A DNA stretch of 7,664 nucleotides. Origin: CBDUUP01 sp965370435 (GTDB taxonomy: Bacteria > Chloroflexota > Anaerolineae > Anaerolineales > UBA11579). The notes beneath the pieces were generated by a model. The model searched no databases and was not told the origin of the DNA. It saw nothing but the letters and a program-made list of their open reading frames with translations. Shown here in pieces: positions 1 to 6,018 of this stretch (positions within the stretch are counted from its first letter, which is position 1; each line of letters begins with the position of its first letter). The stretch covers positions 1 to 7,664 of the forward strand of contig CBDUUP010000221.1 in NCBI GenBank assembly GCA_965370435.1, read 5' to 3'. The position numbers and the translations under genes were made by a program.

Positions 1-42
1 ACCCATCGCCGCCGTACCCAAATCCTGTCATTCCTTAAATCC

Positions 43-79
43 GAAAACTCCTGCGGGATGAATTACCGCAGGAGTTTTC
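43..79. terminator. Bidirectional hairpin terminator
   Basis: A perfect 14-bp stem (43-56 paired with 66-79, core AAACTCCTGCGG) encloses a 9-nt loop. It lies 13 nt beyond the stop codon of the minus-strand vwa gene. The stem ends in A4 on the left and T4 on the right, so a short U-run follows the stem in either direction, which suits termination of vwa and of any plus-strand gene arriving from the left. One left-edge frame ends at a TAA at 36-38 (tail PSPPYPNPVIP) just before the hairpin, but that frame is too short to call as a gene. Confidence 0.8.
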
Positions 80-92
80 TCCTCCTTGTGAA

Positions 93-1691
93 CTAGCTGC
101 CGGCCAATGACCAGGCTCGGCGTGCCAGTTTCAAAAATTCTTCGACCTCTGGGTTCTCGATGAAGTAGCTGTAGATTCTCTCCGCCTCTTCCAGAACGTC
201 GTCTAGCGAACTGGTCTGCGCCCAATAACTCCCCCGCAAAACCTCAGCGAATTCAGCCACCAGAACGGTAAGTTGGAAATTAGTATCCGCCTCCGAGAAG
301 GTTTCAGCCATCTCGCTGGCATAAAAATCCTGATGGATTTCGATCACCTCATGAGTATCCGGGTCTTCCCAACGCAGATGTACGGTGGCGATGCGGCCCT
401 GCGCTTCATGATGCAGCTTGATCTCATAGAGCGCTGTGGCGCTGTGACCCGCCCCCACTTCTCCGGCGTCCACGTCGTCGTTGCGGAAATCATCATCCGC
501 GATTGCCCTGTTCTCATATCCCAACAACCGGTATCGTGAAACCACCTCCGGGTTGAACTCCACCTGGATCTTGGCGTCCAGGGCGATCACTTGCAGGGTG
601 CTGACCAGATTATGCACGAACAGACGCTCGGCCTCTTTGATGTCGTCCACGTAAGCATAAAATCCCTGCCCGTTATCGGCTAACTGCTCCATGAGCACGT
701 CGTTGTAATTCCCCATGCCAAATCCGATGGTCGTCAGCATGATCCCCTCGCTGGCCATGGCCGATACCTGATCCCAGATATTATCCGGCCCCGTCCTGCC
801 GACGTTGGCTACCCCATCCGAGCATAAAACGATACGGTTGATCCCCCCTGGATTGAAAGCCTTGAGCGCTTGCTCATAGCCCAGGCGAAGCCCCGCTTCC
901 GCATTGGTGGAGCCTTCCGGCTGCAGGGAATAGATGGCCCGCAAGATTTCCTCTTGGTCTGAGCCGCTGGTGGGTTCCAGAACGATTCGGGCCTCGGAGC
1001 CGTAAACGACGATCCCGACTGAATCGGTGGGTCGAAGCTGCTCCACCAGAAGTTCCAGCGAACGTTTAACCAACTCCAAACGGTTCTCAATGTCCATAGA
1101 CCCGGAGACATCAATGACAAAAGTTAGGGCGACATCCTTGCGTAGTTCCGGGGGGATGGAATATCCTTGAACGCCTATCCTCAACATGCGGTAGCGTTCA
1201 GTTTCGGTGAAGGGTGAGGGCGCGCCGTCAATATTGATTGAGAACGCCTGGCCCTCGGGTGGATTTTCGTAACCTTGATTGAAGTAGTTGATAAACTCTT
1301 CCGTGCGGATGGCATCCTCTGGAGGGAGCAATCCATCATTGATATACCGGCGTGCGAGAGTATAAGAGCCGGTGTCCACGTCCAGCCCGAAAGTGGATAA
1401 GTAATCGTCCTCCGTATCAATGAATGGGTTGACCCCATAGTCCTGGAAGAACATACCGGCGGGCAGCGCTGCCTGTGTGGCGGACGGGGTCGGATATATC
1501 GAAGGAGGAGCCGAATAAGAATCCTGCGACTCTCCCTCGATCACGGTCATTATTACGGGTGTTCCCTCTATTGCAACAATGACCGTCTCAATGACCGTAT
1601 CAGACTCGGTCTCAGCCGTGCCGCAGGCGGTGGTCATAAGAACTGCAACCACCAAAAAAATGAATATTTGGAGAAACTTTTTCGTTTTCAT
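93..1691 (-). CDS. VWA-domain lipoprotein (YfbK-like)
   Basis: This encodes a 532-aa exported lipoprotein. Residues 1-22 form a signal peptide (MKTKKF, then a hydrophobic stretch) ending in TTA-C23, an acceptable lipobox. A short T/E- and P/S-rich linker follows to about residue 80. Next come a region typical of the domain preceding VWA in YfbK proteins (about 83-177), a VWA domain (about 189-365), and a C-terminal DUF3520-like region (about 365-525). The metal-ion-dependent adhesion site is complete: D194-x-S196-x-S198, T262 in GSTNAEAG, and D292 in CSDG. The protein is therefore predicted to bind a divalent metal and a protein partner at the cell surface; the partner is unknown. The frame stays open 29 codons upstream, but ATG 1691 is chosen because AAAGGAGG sits 8 nt before it and the signal peptide begins there. 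The gene diverges from the plus-strand cluster, and a terminator hairpin follows its stop. Family assignment is firm; the biological role is not known. Confidence 0.92.
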   Translation of the reverse strand: MKTKKFLQIFIFLVVAVLMTTACGTAETESDTVIETVIVAIEGTPVIMTVIEGESQDSYSAPPSIYPTPSATQAALPAGMFFQDYGVNPFIDTEDDYLSTFGLDVDTGSYTLARRYINDGLLPPEDAIRTEEFINYFNQGYENPPEGQAFSINIDGAPSPFTETERYRMLRIGVQGYSIPPELRKDVALTFVIDVSGSMDIENRLELVKRSLELLVEQLRPTDSVGIVVYGSEARIVLEPTSGSDQEEILRAIYSLQPEGSTNAEAGLRLGYEQALKAFNPGGINRIVLCSDGVANVGRTGPDNIWDQVSAMASEGIMLTTIGFGMGNYNDVLMEQLADNGQGFYAYVDDIKEAERLFVHNLVSTLQVIALDAKIQVEFNPEVVSRYRLLGYENRAIADDDFRNDDVDAGEVGAGHSATALYEIKLHHEAQGRIATVHLRWEDPDTHEVIEIHQDFYASEMAETFSEADTNFQLTVLVAEFAEVLRGSYWAQTSSLDDVLEEAERIYSYFIENPEVEEFLKLARRAWSLAGS

Positions 1692-1699
1692 AGTCTGAT

Positions 1700-1707
1700 C
1701 CTCCTTT
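1700..1707 (-). promoter_or_regulatory. Shine-Dalgarno of the vwa gene
   Basis: On the minus strand this reads AAAGGAGG, 8 nt before ATG 1691. It fixes the vwa start at the signal-peptide methionine rather than at the in-frame ATG 29 codons further upstream (1778), which lacks a comparable site. Confidence 0.85.
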
Positions 1708-1730
1708 AGAATCAGGGATAGTGGAATCCC

Positions 1731-1778
1731 CGCCAATGGCGTTTGGCGAGAATTTGGGCGATAGAGACATGACGCCAA
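1731..1778. promoter_or_regulatory. Cluster of CGCCAA/TTGGCG boxes before vwa
   Basis: CGCCAA (1731-1736) and TTGGCG (1743-1748) form a 6-6-6 dyad. A second pair, TTGGGCG (1754-1760) and CGCCAA (1773-1778), lies next to it with one extra G. The boxes cover the possible promoter and leader of the vwa gene, so they could be an operator or a leader hairpin. No known regulator is recognised; the arrangement could be chance. Confidence 0.3.
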
Positions 1779-1789
1779 ATTCCAGTCAA
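1760..1789 (-). promoter_or_regulatory. Possible sigma-70 promoter of vwa
   Basis: On the minus strand TTGACT (1789-1784) is followed after 18 nt by TCTATC (1765-1760). The -35 matches the consensus in five of six positions; the -10 is weak. It would give a leader of about 60 nt before ATG 1691. It is the best candidate seen in the upstream region, but only tentative. Confidence 0.3.
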
Positions 1790-1831
1790 AAGTTCCCAGA
1801 GATTCACACCTTGCATGTCATGGAAACACGC

Positions 1832-1923
1832 AACCTCCCGCAGGTTTGTCTGGAAGTAACCACTTCCAAGGAAATTCCATGGCAGATTGAACATTTCGAC
1901 CGCCATACAACCTGCGGGAGGTT
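1832..1923. repeat. 92-bp unit with 15-bp inverted ends
   Basis: AACCTCCCGCAGGTT (1832-1846) is repeated as its exact reverse complement AACCTGCGGGAGGTT (1909-1923), 62 nt apart. Each arm is itself a 5-bp mini-palindrome. Inside lie a 7-bp hairpin (1851-1857 with 1862-1868, loop AACC) and the palindrome GGAAATTCC (1870-1878). No target-site duplication is visible at the ends and there is no coding potential. It may be a small non-autonomous element or a large structured RNA/DNA motif. Confidence 0.65.
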
Positions 1924-1957
1924 TAGGGTAACAATATTGGTTTGCATGCCACAAATA

Positions 1958-1971
1958 TGTTCTATTGAACA
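1958..1971. promoter_or_regulatory. TGTTC-N4-GAACA dyad
   Basis: TGTTCTATTGAACA is a 5-4-5 perfect dyad in AT-rich non-coding DNA. Its form fits a dimeric regulator site, but no regulator is recognised and it lies far (over 260 nt) from either flanking start codon. Confidence 0.2.
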
Positions 1972-1993
1972 CATCTTCAGATATTCTATAGTA

Positions 1994-2091
1994 AGGTGCG
2001 AAGCATCCTGAGCCACTCATAGGTAGGTGCGAAGCATCCTGAGCTTGTCCTGAGCTTGTCGAAGGAAGCCTGTCGAAGGGTCGAAGGATGC
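1994..2091. repeat. REP-like repeat cluster
   Basis: A 20-bp sequence, AGGTGCGAAGCATCCTGAGC, occurs twice (1994-2013 and 2025-2044; period 31). It runs into two 11-bp copies of TCCTGAGCTTG (2037-2047, 2048-2058) and then three TCGAAGG units (2059-2087). GCATCCT (2034-2040) can pair with AGGATGC (2085-2091). CCTGAGCTTGTCGAAGG (2049-2065) resembles an intergenic motif I recall as dispersed in many bacterial genomes; that recollection was not checked. No gene is present. Confidence 0.7.
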
Positions 2092-2120
2092 GGCTCTATG
2101 TGCACGCCACGGCTTGAGTG

Positions 2121-2289
2121 TAAATCAGTTTTGGTGCGAGTTTGGTTGGTGAACTAATTTACGACTTAACTCGCATGAGCAACTACAAAATCGCCCTTCG
2201 CCGACTAAAAGCAATTTTAGTCCGCCGAAGGGCGGACTTCGTAGTTGTTGGTACGACTTTAGTCGCTACCCCCCCAAAAACTGATTTTT
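2121..2289. repeat. ~170-bp imperfect palindrome (MITE/REP-like)
   Basis: The outer ends are inverted: AAATCAGTTTTGG (2122-2134) against CCAAAAACTGATTT (2274-2287), with one extra A. The centre is a nested stem: CAACTAC/GTAGTTG (2180-2186 with 2241-2247), CGCCCTTCG/CGAAGGGCG (2192-2200 with 2226-2234) and GACTAAAA/TTTTAGTC (2203-2210 with 2215-2222), capped by a GCAA tetraloop. A competing hairpin TCCGCC-GAAG-GGCGGA occupies 2221-2236. No protein-coding signal is present. It is likely a non-autonomous mobile or dispersed palindromic element; a structured RNA is the alternative. Confidence 0.65.
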
Positions 2290-2347
2290 GTAATCGCTCT
2301 CCCCTTATAGAAATCCTAATACACCGAGTTGACCAGGGGAAAAAATT

Positions 2348-2395
2348 TTCAGTGTTTCAGTTTTTCAGCGATTCAGTGTTTCAATATTTCACCAA
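2348..2395. repeat. Octanucleotide tandem repeat (6 units)
   Basis: Six consecutive 8-bp units start with TTCA: TTCAGTGT, TTCAGTTT, TTCAGCGA, TTCAGTGT, TTCAATAT, TTCACCAA. The first and fourth are identical and units decay toward the right. The 8-bp period rules out a coding repeat. It lies 112 bp left of the heptanucleotide array. Confidence 0.7.
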
Positions 2396-2506
2396 CATTC
2401 ATCTTGACAAATCTCTTCAATTAAGCGCTGCCGATTTTGAATATTCGAATCCTTTCCATCACCCAAAAAACCTGCATAGTTTCTAGCGCACCCAAAAATA
2501 TCAGAC

Positions 2507-2635
2507 CTTGCCACTTCCCACTTCCCACTTGCCACTTTCTACTTGCCACTTGCCACTTCCCACTTGCCTACTTGCAACTTGCAACTTGCCACTTGCCTAC
2601 TTGCCACTTGCCTACTTGCCACCTGCCACTTCCCA
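2507..2635. repeat. Heptanucleotide tandem array (18 units)
   Basis: Eighteen contiguous units derive from CTTGCCA. Variants are CTTCCCA, CTTGCAA, CTTTCTA, CCTGCCA and three 8-bp forms CTTGCCTA (2563-2570, 2592-2599, 2607-2614). The total is 129 bp. A frame is open through it on the plus strand, but the mixed 7- and 8-bp units would shift frame and it has no ribosome-binding site, so it is non-coding. It ends 2 bp before the -35 box of the plus-strand promoter. Such heptamer arrays can change length by slippage. Confidence 0.88.
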
Positions 2636-2637
2636 AT

Positions 2638-2666
2638 TTGACATATTGGATAAAATATCATATTAT
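2638..2666 (+). promoter_or_regulatory. Near-consensus sigma-70 promoter
   Basis: TTGACA (2638-2643) is followed after exactly 17 nt by TATTAT (2661-2666). The -35 is perfect and the -10 has one mismatch. The spacer and downstream DNA are very AT-rich. Transcription would begin near 2673 and produce a leader of about 185 nt before ATG 2858. It is the likely promoter of the plus-strand gene cluster and directly abuts the heptanucleotide array. Confidence 0.65.
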
Positions 2667-2857
2667 TAGTCAAGTTGATAATGAAAATTGATATATAATT
2701 TTTTTCTTCATAATTTTGTAATGCTGTATAATTATTCTAATGAGATAAAAATACATTATCAAGAAACTTGCCGCGAAGGAGGTACTAGCAATAAACATAA
2801 ACGATTAATGATGTATTCATAAACTCGCCAACTATTGAATAAAAGAGGAATGAAACC
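2667..2857 (+). other. AT-rich leader of the plus-strand cluster
   Basis: This is the untranslated stretch between the promoter and ATG 2858. It contains a second possible -10 (TATAAT, 2727-2732) without a good -35. It also contains a strong but unused Shine-Dalgarno (AAGGAGG, 2776-2782): no ATG/GTG/TTG lies at a usable distance, and the next ATG pair (2808, 2811) would encode only four residues. No recognised riboswitch or T-box pattern was seen. The actual start at 2858 uses a modest AGAGGA site (2844-2849). Confidence 0.4.
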
Positions 2858-3796
2858 ATGAATGTATCTTGCCAAGTTTGTGAGCGACCTGGCACCCATC
2901 AATTAGGCGACTACACCTTTTGCGACATCCATTATGAAAAAGCCAAACGTGAGCGGGGGGGAGTGTGGCAGGCTGACTTTGGTTCCGTGCTCGTGTTAAT
3001 TGTTTTCGTATTAGCGATGTTTGCTATCGAAAATTGGGTGCAGCCTGTTTTTACTCCCACTACCTTGTTATTAACTGGATTTGCCATCGCCCTTGTCCCC
3101 GCCGTGATTTGGCTGGGTTTCTTTTATCGCCGGGACCGCCTGGAACCAGAACCAAAAACTTTGGTCATTCAGATGTTTGTCCTGGGCGGACTGCTGGCTG
3201 GCGCGGTGGGAATCCCTTTGCTGAAAGACATTTTCCAAGTCCCCAATTGGATTTTTGATAACCTGCCCTGGTCTTATCTTTTGGGATCCGTTCTGGTGAT
3301 TGGATTTAGCCAGGAATTCCTGAAATACGCAGCCTTACGCTTTTCAGTCTATAACTCCGCAGAGTTCGATGAACGCACCGATGGTATCATTTATGCTACT
3401 GCGATAGGCTTGGGCTATGCCACCGTGCTGAATATCGCCTTCGTGGTTGATTCTGGCGGCGTTGAACTGGGCGTCGGTTCGATCCGAATCGTCCTGACCG
3501 CCCTGGCGCACGCCAGTTTTGCCGGCATTGTCGGTTACTTCTTCAGCCGGGACAAATTTGAAGAACGCCCGGTTTGGTGGATGCCCCTGGGCGTCTCCAT
3601 CGCCGCTCTCTTCAATGGGCTGTTTTTCTACCTGCGAGGCGCCGTCGTAAAGGGCAGCCTCGGCATATCCGGTGGTATCGGTTCCCAATGGTATGGACTG
3701 ATAATGGCGGTGGTTTTAGCCACCGCGGTGACCTGGTTCTTGTCTCGGACCATCCACAAAGAATTAGCGACTGTGTTAGCGTCGGAGGAGGAGTAA
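2858..3796 (+). CDS. PrsW-like polytopic membrane protein with N-terminal zinc-finger motif
   Basis: This 312-aa protein has about eight predicted membrane segments (roughly 41-58, 67-90, 102-123, 137-155, 176-197, 209-229, 239-259, 278-297). The loop RRDRLEPEPK (91-100) and the Q152-E153-F-L-K156 helix mark the PrsW family of glutamate-type intramembrane proteases; in Bacillus a PrsW cleaves an anti-sigma factor. From memory of the family, the EExxK motif is QEFLK here, the later helix usually ending in E-N reads V190-L191-N192, and the last helix has A249 where a His is common. H218 (AHASFAG) is kept. The enzyme may therefore be inactive or altered. Residues 5-25 hold C5-x2-C8 and C22-x2-H25, a plausible small zinc-binding finger on the cytoplasmic side. 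ATG 2858 has AGAGGA 8 nt upstream. It is the first gene of the plus-strand run, and its 3' end supplies the ribosome-binding site of the next gene. Confidence 0.82.
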   Translation: MNVSCQVCERPGTHQLGDYTFCDIHYEKAKRERGGVWQADFGSVLVLIVFVLAMFAIENWVQPVFTPTTLLLTGFAIALVPAVIWLGFFYRRDRLEPEPKTLVIQMFVLGGLLAGAVGIPLLKDIFQVPNWIFDNLPWSYLLGSVLVIGFSQEFLKYAALRFSVYNSAEFDERTDGIIYATAIGLGYATVLNIAFVVDSGGVELGVGSIRIVLTALAHASFAGIVGYFFSRDKFEERPVWWMPLGVSIAALFNGLFFYLRGAVVKGSLGISGGIGSQWYGLIMAVVLATAVTWFLSRTIHKELATVLASEEE

Positions 3797-3797
3797 G

Positions 3798-4364
3798 ATG
3801 GCTGCTTCAACCAAAAGATTTTCCAAAGATCAGGTGTCCGTGTTCGCCGTCATCCTCGTCACCTTTTTAGCCCTGGCCCTGGGCTGGGGAGTGAAAACCT
3901 CAACCGAGAATCGCTCCCGCTCGGTCGAATACGACGGCATCTCTGCCTCCATCCCCATGGGATGGCTGGTGCAGGATGGCGTTGGCGACGTTGCCTTCAC
4001 CGCCCGCGACCCCATGACTGGCGAGCGATACATCATCAATTTCCTAGAAACCGACGGCGATTCGTTTTCCTTTTTGGCCGCTCAGCGTGCCCAAAGTCGC
4101 TTGCTGTTTGCAGAAACATTTAGAATACTTGACGAAACCCCCGTTACAGTTCGTGGGGTAGATGGATACAAAGTTACCTACGCATACGTGGATGACCCCG
4201 GCGAGGGCGGTTTGCCCACCGTGATCAAAGGCGTGGAATATTACTTCCAGGAGGCTGGTGGCGTGGTCGTCATTTCGTTTGAGGTTCCCGTCACTGCCTT
4301 TGATGATGCTTTTGAGCAGTTCGCCCGCTTCCGTGATTCGGTTTCGGTAAGTGAAGGAGAATAG
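3798..4364 (+). CDS. Membrane-anchored PsbP/DUF1795-like protein
   Basis: This 188-aa protein has a short basic N-terminus (K6, R7, K10), one membrane segment (about 13-31) and an exported domain (about 42-185). The domain resembles the PsbP/DUF1795-like fold: YDGISASIPMGW near its start (45-56), a central helix (AAQRAQSRLLFAETF), a V-R-G-V-D-G-Y-K-V turn (118-126), a strand VEYYFQ, and a final helix (F168-D180) before DSVSV. No lipobox cysteine follows the hydrophobic stretch, so it is a signal anchor or a cleaved signal. ATG 3798 lies 1 nt after the preceding stop, and its GGAGGAGG site (3783-3790) lies inside the upstream gene, indicating translational coupling. Catalytic residues are not apparent; a binding or chaperone-like role is only a guess. 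Fold assignment is moderate. Confidence 0.72.
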   Translation: MAASTKRFSKDQVSVFAVILVTFLALALGWGVKTSTENRSRSVEYDGISASIPMGWLVQDGVGDVAFTARDPMTGERYIINFLETDGDSFSFLAAQRAQSRLLFAETFRILDETPVTVRGVDGYKVTYAYVDDPGEGGLPTVIKGVEYYFQEAGGVVVISFEVPVTAFDDAFEQFARFRDSVSVSEGE

Positions 4365-4367
4365 ATC

Positions 4368-6005
4368 ATGTACCCAATGACTTTGAAGCGTCACAAGATC
4401 CGCATAGCGATAAGTGTAATGGCCTTGGTTACCCTGGCTTGCATGTGCGGTAATATTGGTGAGATTATCCCCACCGATGAAGTGCCAACCGATGAGCCTA
4501 CTGAAGAAGTTGTGGATGATCCCGTAACCGTTGCCGACCTCCAAGAAGCCACCGTCCAAATTTTTGCAAAAGTGGCCTCCGGCGCCGGAGGCAGTCTTCA
4601 AACCTGGTGGACTGGCTCTGGCACCATCATCTCCGCCGATGGCCTGATCCTGACCAACGCCCACGTTGCCAGCCCCGGCGCGCCTGGAATGCGCGGCAAT
4701 GTTCCCGACCCCGACCAACTGGTGATTGGCATGGTTATCAGCGAAGATCAACCGCCCATTGAAACCTACATCGCCGAAGTCAGAGCCGCCGACGGCATGC
4801 TCGACCTCGCCGTCCTTCAAATTGTCGCCACCATAGACGGAACCCCCGTTAACCCCGGCAGCCTCAATTTACCCTTCGTCGAACTTGGCGATTCGGATAA
4901 AGTTCACATAGGGGATAGGCTGCAGGTCCTCGGATTCCCCGGAATTGGCGGCGACACCATAACCTTCACCACCGGCGCCGTTTCCGGCTTCGTCAGCGAA
5001 GACAAGATAGGCGACCGAGCCTGGCTAAAAACCGACACCACCATCGCCGGCGGGAATTCCGGCGGCCTCGGCGCTAACGATGCCGGCCAGATCATCGGCG
5101 TACCCACCATCGCATCCTCCGGCGCTAAAGGAAGTATCGTAGACTGCCGACCCGTAGCAGACACCAATGGAGATGGCGTCATCAACAACAATGACACCTG
5201 CATCCCTATTGGCGGCTTTCTGAATGGGTTGCGGCCCATCAATCTCGCCAAACCGCTCATTGACGCCGTAAAAGCAGGCCGGGCCTATGAAAGTCCCTAC
5301 TTTGTTGCCGGCACTGGACAAGAGTCATTCACCTTTAGTACCTGGGCCGAAGACGCCGATGCCAACGGCTGTGCGGTTGGCGCTATCTCCGGCAATACTT
5401 TTGGTTCCGGGACCTCAGGAATATCAGCCGTCTTCACCTACAGCGGTATGACCCCTGGCGAAGACTTTGCAGTTTTATGGTTCCTTGACGGTGAACTGAT
5501 CACCGAGGCTACCATAATATCTTGGGATGGAGGCTCCTCCGGCAGTTGTTACTCCCGAAGTTTGTACACCACCGATGGCTCCCCCCTGCCCGAAGGAACT
5601 TTCACCATCGTACTCTATGCCGGAGCCAATCTAGATCAAGTCGGATACGCTGAGGCAGTTGTTGGCGGCGGGGGCGGCCAGCCTCCACCCGGCGGCGGCG
5701 TCTTGATTTCAGGTCAGATCGTGGATGGCGACACTGGATACGGAATTCCAAACGCGGTGTTCTTCATCCTTAAGCCCGGAACCGACCTTGATGCCTGGCT
5801 GGAAAACCCAACCGAAGATGACCTTCTCTTTGTGGTGGAAGCCGACGCAAATGGGAATTACGTGTTCCCCATGGAGCTGACCCGCGGTGAAATATACCCC
5901 GTAGCCGTTGGAGCCGATGGGTACAATCCCTTCCTAGGCTCCCTCACCATAGACCCTGATTGGCCCGACCAAGTTGAATTGAACCCCGTAGCGCTTTACA
6001 AGTAA
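4368..6005 (+). CDS. Trypsin-like (HtrA/S1C-type) serine protease lipoprotein, multidomain
   Basis: This 545-aa exported protease starts with a signal peptide (1-24) ending at a weak lipobox (TLA-C25), then a P/T/E/D-rich linker (35-52). The protease domain (about 55-305) has a full triad: H99 in TNAHVA, D146 in LDLAVL, S231 in GGNSGG. After S231 there is an insertion bracketed by C260 and C278 that carries a dockerin-type calcium loop, D265-N267-D269-x-V-x-N273-x2-D276. No PDZ domain follows. Instead there is a beta-rich Ig-like region (about 315-430, with C335 and C394 as a possible disulfide), a G/P hinge (432-444), and a carboxypeptidase-regulatory-like or SpaA-like beta domain (about 445-545). 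ATG 4368 is 3 nt after the preceding stop and has AAGGAGA 7 nt before it; ATG 4377 is an in-frame alternative. It probably acts outside the membrane on misfolded or specific envelope proteins. A hairpin follows its stop. Confidence 0.88.
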   Translation: MYPMTLKRHKIRIAISVMALVTLACMCGNIGEIIPTDEVPTDEPTEEVVDDPVTVADLQEATVQIFAKVASGAGGSLQTWWTGSGTIISADGLILTNAHVASPGAPGMRGNVPDPDQLVIGMVISEDQPPIETYIAEVRAADGMLDLAVLQIVATIDGTPVNPGSLNLPFVELGDSDKVHIGDRLQVLGFPGIGGDTITFTTGAVSGFVSEDKIGDRAWLKTDTTIAGGNSGGLGANDAGQIIGVPTIASSGAKGSIVDCRPVADTNGDGVINNNDTCIPIGGFLNGLRPINLAKPLIDAVKAGRAYESPYFVAGTGQESFTFSTWAEDADANGCAVGAISGNTFGSGTSGISAVFTYSGMTPGEDFAVLWFLDGELITEATIISWDGGSSGSCYSRSLYTTDGSPLPEGTFTIVLYAGANLDQVGYAEAVVGGGGGQPPPGGGVLISGQIVDGDTGYGIPNAVFFILKPGTDLDAWLENPTEDDLLFVVEADANGNYVFPMELTRGEIYPVAVGADGYNPFLGSLTIDPDWPDQVELNPVALYK

Positions 6006-6018
6006 GTGAACGAAGATC

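Noticed and set aside
1..38. Possible C-terminal tail of a plus-strand gene (PSPPYPNPVIP, stop 36-38)
   Set aside because: The position before the terminator hairpin is suggestive, but eleven codons with another open frame alongside are not enough to call a gene.
1692..1778. In-frame N-terminal extension of the vwa gene (29 codons)
   Set aside because: It would place a hydrophilic stretch before the signal peptide, and the strong AAAGGAGG lies inside it, just before ATG 1691.
1712..2020. Overlapping small open frames on both strands upstream of vwa
   Set aside because: They cross the inverted-repeat unit and the REP-like cluster, and none has a ribosome-binding site or recognisable product.
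2121..2289. Rho-independent terminator or tRNA-like RNA
   Set aside because: There is no U-run at the end of the main stem and no cloverleaf or T-loop pattern. The nested palindrome fits a repeat element better.
2142..2486. Plus-strand open frame of 114 codons
   Set aside because: It runs through the large palindrome and the octamer array, has no Shine-Dalgarno and resembles no protein family.
2507..2635. CRISPR array
   Set aside because: Units are contiguous 7-8 bp with no spacers, and there are no cas genes in the window.
2437..2691. Plus-strand open frame of 84 codons across the heptanucleotide array
   Set aside because: It exists because the repeat lacks stops. The product is a low-complexity CHLPT-type repeat, there is no ribosome-binding site, and the mixed 7/8-bp units change frame.
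4044..4820. Minus-strand open frame of 258 codons
   Set aside because: It lies antisense to two well-supported genes with domain and motif evidence. Its length follows from their codon use, and the product has no recognisable domains.
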